Assembly (NCBI GenBank): GCA_038093515.1
Contig: JBBPSI010000011.1
Location: 62,001 to 126,000, forward strand
Origin: Butyriboletus loyo
Lineage: Eukaryota; Basidiomycota; Agaricomycetes; Boletales; Boletaceae
DNA length: 64,000 nucleotides
Reading direction: 5' to 3'
Each line of letters begins with the position of its first letter. Within the stretch, counting starts at the first letter, position 1. The position numbers were made by a program, and so were the translations under genes. This document shows, piece by piece, positions 56,253 to 64,000 of the stretch. The notes under the pieces are model-generated. The model was not told the DNA's origin and ran no database searches. It was given only the letters and a program-made list of their open reading frames with translations.

Positions 56253-57483
56253 ATGCCATCCTGGTCACCGTCGACGCCATCGTCGTCTATCCCGCTCGGC
56301 TCTGAGGACTCGCATCTTCTCTCTCAGTCGCTACCATCTCCTGATCCATTTGACGCGTCGTCTCACATCTACACTGGTCCTGGTGGTGCGGATCTATCGC
56401 TCTCAGAACTCTCGTTATCGGACAAACCCCACAGTCGCGACGGCCCTCGCTTCAGTCTTCTTGCACCGCCCCCTGCACCACTCCGCTTCTCTGCCGACCA
56501 GAGCACTATCCTAGAGGGCGAGGAGTGTGAAGAGGGTGAAGATGCCAATGTCGACGGGCGCGATGATGCAAACAATACCATAGTGGAACGCGTCGTTGCT
56601 GAAAAGGCTCGCGAAGAGAAGTTGCAAAGTGATTTGTTCATCCTCAAGAAGCTCAATGCGTCGTTTGCGGTGCTGAACGATGCCCTCAAAACAACAAAGG
56701 GTGCAACTGAGGTGTGCCTCAGCCTTTGGCTCGCTGTCCTAAATCAGAGCCTGACGTGTCCAACTTTTTGCCAGCAAGTGGCGAAACAATTATCGCAAAC
56801 CGATGCACTGCTGGACAAGTATGCCAATATGCTTGCAAAGTCCGAGACTGTCACGCGCTTGATTTTCGATGAGCGGTGGGGGGGTGCAGATGCTGTGAGT
56901 ATACTCGACGAGACCCGGTCTTATACAGACATTCGGGGTAAATCGAGTATCATCCTACTTGTGGGTGTGTTACTGAACTCGACACCTGTTAGGACGAGGA
57001 ATTGCTTGTCAAGGAACGCGAGGAAGCCCTTGAACGGGCCCGACTTGAGCGAGAAAGTGAAGAAGCAACAATTAGAGAAGCCGAGGAACGCGCACGCCGG
57101 GAAGCAGAGGAGGCTGCGCAGCGGGAGGCAGAAGAGCGTGCCAAACGAGAGGCAGCGGCAGCTCTTGTGGCCAAGGCCCCTCTGAAGGGCCGAGCTTCTA
57201 CAGCCCATGTTAGCAGTGGTGTTAGGGGAGTAAGAGGAACTCGAGCGACTGCAACTGCTATGGCGTCCCGTGGAACGAGGGGATTGTCAAAGACTGGTAC
57301 GCAGCGACGTCCCTTTGTGCACTCCGAGCTCACAGGAAAATATCAGCATCTACATCGACCATTCCTCGTGTAAGGTCAGCGAGTGCGACTGGCAGCGTTG
57401 GTGGCAGTGGCGGTGGGACTCGGTCAAGTTCTTCTGCTGGCAGGGGTTCAGGTTTACCAAGGGGTGTTCCAAGAAGAGGCTAG
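56253..57483 (+). CDS. DUO1: DASH complex subunit DUO1
   Basis: Part of the DASH/Dam1 ring that couples kinetochores to microtubule ends. The N-terminal third is Ser/Pro-rich (MPSWSPSTPSSSIPLGSEDS). The Duo1 core is KLQSDLFILKKLNASFAVLN, DALKTTKGATE, then after an intron QQVAKQLSQTDALLDKYANM and LAKSETVTRLIFDERWGG. A very regular Glu/Arg/Ala coiled coil follows (REEALERARLERESEEATIR, then repeats of EAEERARREAEEAAQ type). The tail is Gly/Ser/Arg-rich and ends GLPRGVPRRG after a last intron at about 57296-57338. The K-L-N-x-S-F-x-x-L-N and Q-T-D-x-L-L-D-K-Y motifs support the call. The basic tail could bind microtubules or DNA (inference). Confidence 0.9.
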
Positions 57484-58340
57484 AACAACGCTGCATTCTT
57501 AACATGCTCCGAGGCGTCTTTGGTCTCTCGGGCCCTATGCTTCGCAAGTCCGTTTGGCTACACTGAGCTAGTGATCGAGTGGCATTTGCATGTTCAATAT
57601 ACAGCCCAACGTCGCACAAGTCACTCGCTCGGAACGGGAGTGTTGGATAACAATCCTCGACTTCTCGCTCTCATGAATGGAATACGTACGCTCCTATTAA
57701 TATAGTGTGGATTTGTGATGGTCAATAATTAGCTCAGAACACCACAGTCAATCTCGGCAGGAACCTCCGCAGACATGATAATCTGCTCCCCCCTGAGCGC
57801 GAATTTGTTGAAGATACGTAGCATAAGAAAACACCAGATCAGAACATGGATTATCGTCGATCCAAATTGCGATCGTGCATAATCGTATTGATTGGTATGG
57901 AACGTACAGTCAGAGCTGTGCCCTTCAATGGTCCAATCAATAGGAAGGTCGCCCCGAGGTCAGAACTCGCCAGAACGATGACCTCTGGTTCTCCCGTTGA
58001 AAAATCATTGATCTTTTTCAATCCATCCGTCTAGCTTCATGCGTCAAAGATCGCAGATACAATGCGAGTTCTTGTTCTGATATTTTAATGCTTCCAAGCT
58101 GCCAACTTCGTGCTTCACAGCACTTGCAACGACGTGGTTGCTTGTATATCATGCCAGTTGGCATGCAAAAGCAAATACCATATACACAAATGAAGCAGGA
58201 GCAACATATTCAACCACCCGTCTATCACAAATTCATCCAACCACATTGCTTCGCACTCAGCCCAACAAGACTCCACATGACCTGGGTATCCCGGAAGTGC
58301 TCAGGTGGCATCTCACATGTTCCACCTGTTGACTTGCATG
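57484..58340. other. Region between DUO1 and the RNase H1-N-domain gene
   Basis: About 850 bases. The plus-strand frames look like noise. On the minus strand a protein-like tail is described separately (57729-57959), and CEAMWLDEFVIDGWLNMLLL (about 58190-58250) is another protein-like tract. They may be further 3' exons of the minus-strand gene or a separate small gene. Confidence 0.35.
57729..57959 (-). CDS. Possible 3' exon of an unrecognised minus-strand membrane protein
   Basis: A frame open for 76 codons up to TAA at 57729, without its own ATG near the 5' end. It reads RGDLPIDWTIEGHSSDCTFH, TNQYDYARSQFGSTIIHVL, IWCFLMLRIFNKFALRGEQ and IIMSAEVPAEIDCGVLS. The hydrophobic stretch then charged tail look like a real membrane-protein C-terminus. 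An acceptor such as GGGCACAG at about 57925 could feed it. I cannot connect it with certainty to an upstream exon. Family unknown. Confidence 0.3.
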   Translation of the reverse strand, partial: PRGDLPIDWTIEGHSSDCTFHTNQYDYARSQFGSTIIHVLIWCFLMLRIFNKFALRGEQIIMSAEVPAEIDCGVLS

Positions 58341-60187
58341 TTAGAAACAGGTGCTGGAGGAGACGGTCGTCCAAACGGTGTTCTGGAGTACCCAAAATAC
58401 ATGAGTGAGGACAGTCACCGCCAACGCGACAGAAAAGCACGCAAGATCAGAAAGGGCCAATAAACCTGTCAGACATGCCAGTCGTCGGGCTCTAGATGCA
58501 TTTTCCCAACGTATCCTCCCCATCCTGAACCGATGAACATGGTTCACATCACAACGGGCGGAGGATAAACATGGGAATACAAAATGGTACTCACTCCGCA
58601 GCATTCATCGGAACCATGGTGCCCTTGACAATAGGCGAACGGACATCGATTTCCGGACCTATACCCTTATGTGACACGTGCGCGAACCCAGCGGATTCAT
58701 ACGGGTGATCCACGTCCAATTCGGGCCGCTTGGAGCGCATCTTGACCGGCTTGTCTGTGTCCTGTATACGACTGGTTATCGTGATGATTGGGGAAACACA
58801 GGCATCAACGTATCGAGGACCAGTGGGTCGGAGGGGCCCAATCGTCGGAACCGACAATACCAGTGGGCGGCAATAGTAAGTTTCGTGAGGGCAACTTGGA
58901 GGGCAATGGACCGTAATGACGCTTTGTTCGTCTCTGCCATCACGGGGTACCAACTGGACGTGTGATCTATTATAACTTCCTGGGCTGGGACCGTATCCAA
59001 TAAGTCCGTCTGCAAGATGTTTGTCGCGCAGTGAATGATCAAGCTCTTTCTCCTTTCCCTTGCCCGCGCTGCGGTAATCCAGTAGCTGCGTTGGACGTGA
59101 CCCGAAGCCCGAACAGTCATCCTCGTGGTCTCGGTCTTGCAAGGTGGGTAAGGACAAGCTTGGGGAGAGTCTTGAATGCCTCCCACGGTCAACCCTGACA
59201 AATGGACTGTCCACTGGCGAAATCTGGCATGAAAGTTGCGGGCGGTCGCCAACAGTTTCATGGCTAGGAACAGGAGATGTGTTTCTTTTAGCAGGACTCG
59301 ATGGTCGCGTCACAGGTCGGGGTTTGATCTTGTCTTGATCAAAGACACGAGATTTCGGGAGCCAAACGCGAGAATCGACGCTGTCCATATCAGCGAGACC
59401 GGTGAGGCTCCGGTACTTTACGCCTATACTCCTGGGCGATGGCTCCGGATGCGGAGGCATACACCTCGGCACCGGAATGCGAGGGAGAAGGTGAGCTCCA
59501 GTCCGATACCCCGAGTTGGAAAGACATTTCTTCAGTATCCGCTTCGGGCAAGTGTCCGCTAGAGACACCCGAGGAAGAACTGGAAGTGAACGTGAAATGC
59601 GGCGAGAGTCGCATTGCAGGACTATTGGGAGGACTATCATCGTCTACGTATAAAGGTGCATATCGTTGCGTAACCCCTGTGGGAGGAGATGAAGACGTCG
59701 TGCATGAATCCGTCGAGTCCCTCAATGTTCGCCTGAGCCTGGAAACTTGCGAATGAACAGAAGACGAGAGCGGCGTGTGCATGCCTCGGATTTGAAGGGG
59801 GGTGCCGAATTGACAGGGTGTCCTCAACAATGTGTCCTCCGTCCCAAGCGGTGATAGCGGTGCGTGCTTTGACTTGCCAGTGGACTTGTCTCTCTTTCCC
59901 GCATTTGGGTACGCTTTGACTTCACCTCTTGCCTTGGCAGCTTCGAACACGCGAATAGCATCCTCCTCTGAAAGAAAGCTCTGAAAAATTGCGCCTCCGG
60001 GGATGTTCTTGGTCTTAGGCCCGGCTTCGATCCTGTTGGTACATCACGCGTTGAACACAAGCCATTCATTTTCGTCCAGGCGCGCCGAACCGTCACGTCG
60101 CTGAGGGGGACAAGGCACGTACCAGCTTGAATATACGCCAGGCTCCTTGCCAATGATTACCACGTGCCACTTTTGCTGGTTGACCAT
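58341..60187 (-). CDS. RNase H1 N-terminal (viroplasmin-like) domain protein with disordered region and C-terminal membrane helices
   Basis: Starts MVNQQKWHVVIIGKEPGVYS (ATG at 60187), joined over an intron to SWIEAGPKTKNIPGGAIFQS, then FLSEEDAIRVFEAAKARGEV. W-x-V-V-x-x-G, G-V-Y-x-x-W and F-x-S-E-E-x-A are the RNase H1 N-terminal hybrid-binding fold. No RNase H catalytic domain follows; instead about 450 Ser/Pro-rich residues (59650-58600), with a 50-base intron near 59435. A GTGAGT donor at about 58590 joins to MGRIRWENASRARRLACLTG and a hydrophobic C-terminus (LLALSDLACFSVALAVTVLT) ending SSSTCF. Without that splice it would end NAAE. The frame is also open to an ATG at 60388, but that lies only 15 bases from the ATG27 stop, so the later start was chosen. 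The 3' end is uncertain. Confidence 0.7.
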
Positions 60188-60403
60188 GTGAAGGAGAGAC
60201 CAACAAACGATGAGGCGAAAGTCGTTCAGAGGACAGGAGCCTGGGGCTATCTGTTTAATTTGTTCAACATGTACGACACCGGCTAATGCGTCTACGTAAA
60301 GATGTTCGTCACGTGCCACGGTACCAAGCGACGATGATAGCGTTGTGGGTAAACAGCTAGCGTTAAATCTATAATCTGAAAGTGACATCCTCGCCGAACC
60401 AGG

Positions 60404-61528
60404 TCATACAGCTATGTAGCCACCACGACTTGACCGTCGCATTCGCACATTCGTGCATAGGTGAGCAACGACATCTTGCAACATGTAAGGTACCTCTCTC
60501 CAGAAATCTCGATGTCTGTGGCCAGTTTAGAAATCGCAAATGAAATGAGTGGTGGAATAAGTGGACTCACGGTATCAAATCCCAGCCACGGGCACCGTAC
60601 GTAGAATAGTTGTAGTATGCGCCCAAGGCGAAGTACCCAGCAAACGCCAGAATGAGCCTGTTCACGAGATCGTGTAACCTTTGGATGACGGCAGAATATC
60701 AGGGAAGGTGATACTTACATGAGAAAGAAGAACCCGAGACCACTTCCAACGTTCTCAATGGGCGTGTCTTCTCCCTTGTCCTCGTCACTGCCGCCACCAC
60801 CGCTACCACTACCCTCGTCTTCTTTCGGTGTCCCGGTGGTCCCACAGGCTGCAGACGAACTCCACTCGACCAGAACTTGCCCGTTCTCATATGATGAAAA
60901 TTGCGGATCTGTCGTACCCTCTGCACACGTCAACGAGATTTTGAGTGATCGGGGGTCCGAAATTGACGAGGAGGGTGGGTAGGAAGCACCGTGAAGCGTT
61001 ATAGAAACACCCTCGGGTGCTGGACATCCCCATCAGATTCGAGAACATTGTTTAAATTCCATCATCACACGTACATGACAATGCAGAAGTCTCAACACGG
61101 AGAGACGACGACCGTACAATGGGTACGACTGCCGTTATACGATCAGGGTTGTCCACCTTTTGGTTTATTGTGGTCAGACATGCCATTGTACCTGTGGGAC
61201 ACTACACAACGAGCTGCGGTCAGCTGAGAGAACCGTTGCACCTCGAGCATACCTGGTCTTCCGACGTCCTACCCTCCACCTCTGTCAGGTCCGCGCACAA
61301 ATCAAACCTGAGCTCATCCACATAGGTACTCGGAGGTGATTCCCTCGTACGAGTCAGAACCTTCGTGCCTCCGAGCACCGATAAATCGTAATTCAGGTCC
61401 CCTACTGAGACATGGCAGTCGAACGATCCTGAGTCTTGCGCAGTGACGTGGAAGGCATTAGAGAGGAGGAACACGAGAGAAAGAAGGTGTAGAGAGAGAG
61501 AGGATGCTGGTCTTCTGCGTACTGGCAT
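60404..61528 (-). CDS. ATG27: Autophagy-related protein 27
   Basis: Single-pass membrane protein needed for Atg9 vesicle traffic. Signal peptide MPVRRRPASSLSLHLLSLVF, then the luminal Atg27/MRH-like domain: FDCHVSVGDLNYDLSVLGG, STYVDELRFDLCADL, an intron, ACLTTINQKVDNPDRITAVV, LKISLTCAEGTTDPQFSSY, VLVEWSSSAACG. An acidic Gly/Ser linker precedes the helix (GLGFFFLMLILAFAGYFALG) and the conserved YYNYSTYGARGWDLIPHRDF with DFWREVPYMLQD. The cytosolic tail ends GGYIAV; its last four residues, YIAV, form a tyrosine sorting signal like the YSAV of yeast Atg27. The paired cysteines expected for the luminal fold are present. Frame and splice junctions agree to the stop at 60404. Confidence 0.92.
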
Positions 61529-61670
61529 TTCGGGGTTGATGGGGACCGTGAACAAGATAGCACGGTGACCACTGACGAAGCAGCGGAACCTGGCTGGTCT
61601 GAATCTAGTGATTACATAAGACACGCGTTGGCTTGACCTTCGAGACAACGACCATCTACTTAGTAAATCC

Positions 61671-63451
61671 ATGGCAGGTCTAGAGGGCCTCCAGTCTCTC
61701 ATTTACCACGAGACGCAGCAATCTGGGTCCATGCTTTGTGCTCAACATGCACTGAACTCGCTGCTCCGTACGTGGATCGTAGTTCAGCGTTGTCAGACGT
61801 GTTCACCTAGTTCATACTCGGCAGAGGCGAACTATGTCAGCAACGTTTCAGATACTCTTCATTGCATCGCTCACTCGATCAGTCCAGTTCACTGCCCCAG
61901 ATCTCTCTGAGCTTGCACGTCACTTGGATCATCTTGAGCAGAGCTACAATCAGGATATCGTGGACCAGGCTAGTGCAAACATGGATGATACAGGTGCCTT
62001 TCCCGATCTGTACATCTGATTCAATCCTTATTGTCTTTCCAGGATTCTTCTCAGTACAGGTCCTGGAGAACGCACTCCACGTATGGGGCTTGAGGTATGA
62101 ACATCTGACTGTCTCCATGTACGGATCTACATCCTTCCGTCAGCCTTGTTCGATGGCGTTCAGAACTCATGAAGCCCTATCATGATCGTCCGCAGTAAGA
62201 TTGTTTGACGGGCCTCTTTGTATTCAATCTCATAGTAACCCACAGCGCCCAGCTTGCGTTTGTGCTGAATCAAAACCAGCATTGGTACACCCTTCGTCGT
62301 TTCGGTAGTTCCGGAGAAAACGGTCATTGGTTTAATCTAGACTCGAGCAAGTCATCACCTCAATGGATCAGCAAAACGTATCTCGGCATGTTTCTCCAGC
62401 AAGCAGAACAAGATGGTCAGTTGATGATCTTGACATGATTTTATTAATCTAATGAAGTGTAGGCTACTCTATATTCGTGGTAGTACCCGTCGACCCGTCG
62501 ACCGCCCACCCTCTCCCTCATAGTGATGCAGATGATGTTGCATCGACTCTCCCTGAGCCATTGTCAGCACCTTCGTCTGGGTCTCGGATCCCTTCATCTG
62601 AGCCAGGCTTCGAGGGTGAAGACATGGACCTCCAGGCAGCCCTGCAAGCCTCATTGGATAGCAACGAGCGAAGGGGAAATACGAGTAGTAGTGGTGTCTT
62701 CAACAGACTGGAGCACTATCCATCGCCTGTAATCCCTTCTTCTCGTACTTTTCCGGGATTTCCTGCCGAGTCTTCTGGACGAGAGGGTACAAGCGGAGGC
62801 CGATCGAACATCCCGCCTAACCAGGATCGTTATGGCAACGCCGATGTTGACCCTGTGAGCGCTTCCATGGAAAGAAATCGGGTCATCATGGAGAGGATGC
62901 GTCAGCAGCAGGAAGCAGCCTTGCGAGAGCAGTACGAAGAAGAGATTGCACAGTTTGGTCAAGCTCAAGAGCGCTATTCGCAACCACGACGGGAAGCAGA
63001 GGTAGAAGATGAAGATGCGCTATTTCGAAGGGCAATGGAAGAATCGCTTGCGGAGCATCATGCTCGGCCAGGCGACGATGTGGAGATAACGGAGTTGGAT
63101 GACGAGGAAGACCTTGCAGCGAGGCCGACCACCCGTACGACACACAGGGTTTATGACGACGACGATGCAGAGCTGCAGGCAGCCCTCAAAGCGTCATTGG
63201 AGTCTATACCACCTGGTTTCACTCTGCCACCGAGCATTCAACCGCCACCACCACAACGATTGACGGATAAACCACTGGGCGCAGAGACAAGCGCGAGTCG
63301 AACTGCGGAAGGGAGTGAAGCTGGAACAGAGACTGAAACAGACGCCGAGACAGACACGGAAGGCGCAAGCGGTGAAACCGCTCCAGCTGCGAGGGAAGAA
63401 GTCAGCATAGAGGAAATACGCAGACGTAGGCTAGCGAGGTTTGGAGGCTGA
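61671..63451 (+). CDS. Ataxin-3 type deubiquitinase (Josephin domain plus three UIMs)
   Basis: Cysteine protease that edits ubiquitin chains. Josephin domain: LIYHETQQSGSMLCAQHALN with the catalytic Cys, an 11-nt microexon at 61825-61835 (encodes Q-A-N-Y with flanking bases), FTAPDLSELARHLDHLEQ, GFFSVQVLENALHVWGL, LVRWRSELMKPYHDRPQ, then LNQNQHWYTLRRFG with the catalytic His and HWFNLDS with the Asn/Asp. After TYLGMFLQQAEQDG and YSIFVVVP the C-terminal half is disordered and carries three ubiquitin-interacting motifs: DLQAALQASL, ALFRRAMEESLAEH and ELQAALKASLESI. There is no polyglutamine tract. An acidic Thr/Glu region (ETETDAETDTEGASGE) precedes the end RRRRLARFGG. Splice phases fit throughout. 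Confidence 0.94.
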
Positions 63452-63815
63452 GGATGTGCTAGAGGCAAATTTTCAATTGACAGAGTCGGCGCTTCTTGAT
63501 CACTAACTCGAATACTGTCGTGTCCTACAAGACCCACAAGAAATTGCTGACTTTTTGCCATGCTGTCCTTGTCCATGACGCGGGCTCAACGTTTGAACAA
63601 TGGAAAGTACGCCACGGACTAAATACTCGATCTTGCAACGGTAAATGCATTAACTGGAAGGACGCCCAGGGAATTTCACCTTCATAGTTAACTGACGACC
63701 AGCAAGGCAAAGACGAAATACGAGACTCGACCTACGGTGACACGCTCTCAGTATAGCCTCGTGATCGAACCAGTAAAAAATTCTGCTAGGATAATACATG
63801 CATCGAAAATTACGC
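63452..63815. other. Intergenic region between convergent ataxin-3 gene and edge gene
   Basis: 364 bases between two stop codons. Short frames only; nothing recognised. Confidence 0.45.
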
Positions 63816-64000
63816 TCAAGATTCCGGCGGCGGCGGAGACACTTGGTCCCTACTTCCAGGTCTTCCCTGGCGTCTCCGCGTGAACCGCAAGTAACGAGAA
63901 AACCGGTTCTGTGTTGAGGATGTACCTCCTCCGCTATGACGGTTGGCCGGAGATGCCTCGCTTCCTGACCCTCCGGATATAATCGTCTCCAGCGCATGAA
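63816..64000 (-). CDS. C-terminal tail of a gene truncated by the window edge
   Basis: A minus-strand frame open from the window edge to a TGA at 63816-63818 (about 60 codons). It is Ser/Gly/Arg-rich: ALETIISGGSGSEASPANRH, SGGGTSSTQNRFSRYLRFTR, RRQGRPGSRD, ending SPPPPES. The composition suits the disordered end of a eukaryotic protein. Another frame is also long here, so this is weak. No family can be named. Confidence 0.3.
   Translation of the reverse strand, partial: HALETIISGGSGSEASPANRHSGGGTSSTQNRFSRYLRFTRRRQGRPGSRDQVSPPPPES

Noticed and set aside
58341..60187. Integrated viral (caulimovirus-like) gene, because the RNase H1 N-terminal fold is also called viroplasmin
   Set aside because: The fold is common in cellular RNase H1; there is no reverse transcriptase, integrase or LTR nearby, and the gene has fungal introns.
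1..64000. CRISPR array, bacterial operon, or biosynthetic gene cluster
   Set aside because: No regularly spaced repeats, no bacterial-type gene packing, and no synthase, P450 or transporter grouping was seen.

Overview
The window is nuclear DNA of a filamentous or mushroom-forming fungus, most likely a basidiomycete. Genes are dense on both strands and are cut by many 45-100 nt GT-AG introns. The content is eukaryotic and fungal throughout: a Zn2Cys6 regulator, a DASH subunit, Atg27, a Kre9/Knh1-like secreted family and a SigF-like NTF2 protein. I see no bacterial operon, CRISPR array, convincing tRNA/rRNA gene or intact transposon. Gene models were read by eye: splice sites come from reading frame plus GT/AG signals, and products from recognised family motifs. 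No database search was possible.

Layout. 0-8.5 kb: C-terminal end of a gene resembling a fungal ornithine decarboxylase antizyme (+), Smr-domain protein A (+), a membrane-anchored J-domain protein (+), a Zn2Cys6 transcription factor (-), the succinate dehydrogenase assembly factor SDHAF4 (+) and spliceosomal Sm-D3 (-). 8.5-21.2 kb: a CLC chloride transporter (+), Golgi tether COG2 (+) and CORVET subunit VPS8 (-). 21.3-33.8 kb: a Cti6-like PHD protein (-), threonine dehydratase ILV1 (+), SDHAF2 (+), complex I subunit NDUFB3 (-), topoisomerase I (+), CDP-diacylglycerol synthase (+) and ribosomal protein uS12/RPS23 (-).

34-45 kb is the most dynamic part. Two intact homoserine-acetyltransferase-like hydrolases flank the decayed remains of a third copy. 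A TM9/EMP70 protein follows, then Smr-domain protein B (a paralogue of the gene at 0.4 kb). Next comes a tandem duplication of a divergent pair, a Kre9-like secreted protein plus the 5' end of the DBP10 helicase gene. Both secreted-protein copies survive, while the extra helicase copy is a relict split by about 400 nt of unidentified DNA.

45-64 kb: DBP10 helicase (+), queuine tRNA-ribosyltransferase (-), mitochondrial TyrRS (+), a 2.6 kb gene-poor tract, a SigF-like NTF2 protein (+), DASH subunit DUO1 (+), an RNase H1 N-terminal-domain protein with a probable membrane tail (-), ATG27 (-), an ataxin-3 type deubiquitinase with three UIMs (+), and the tail of a minus-strand gene at the window edge.

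Most genes are housekeeping and act independently. Themes that recur by position are endomembrane traffic (CLC, COG2, VPS8, TM9, ATG27) and mitochondria (SDHAF4, SDHAF2, NDUFB3, MSY1, ILV1). The points most worth a second look are the duplicated and partly decayed loci at 34-45 kb, three 11-nt microexons in different genes (two of them in the Smr paralogues), and the RNase H1 N-terminal-domain membrane protein that lacks a nuclease domain.
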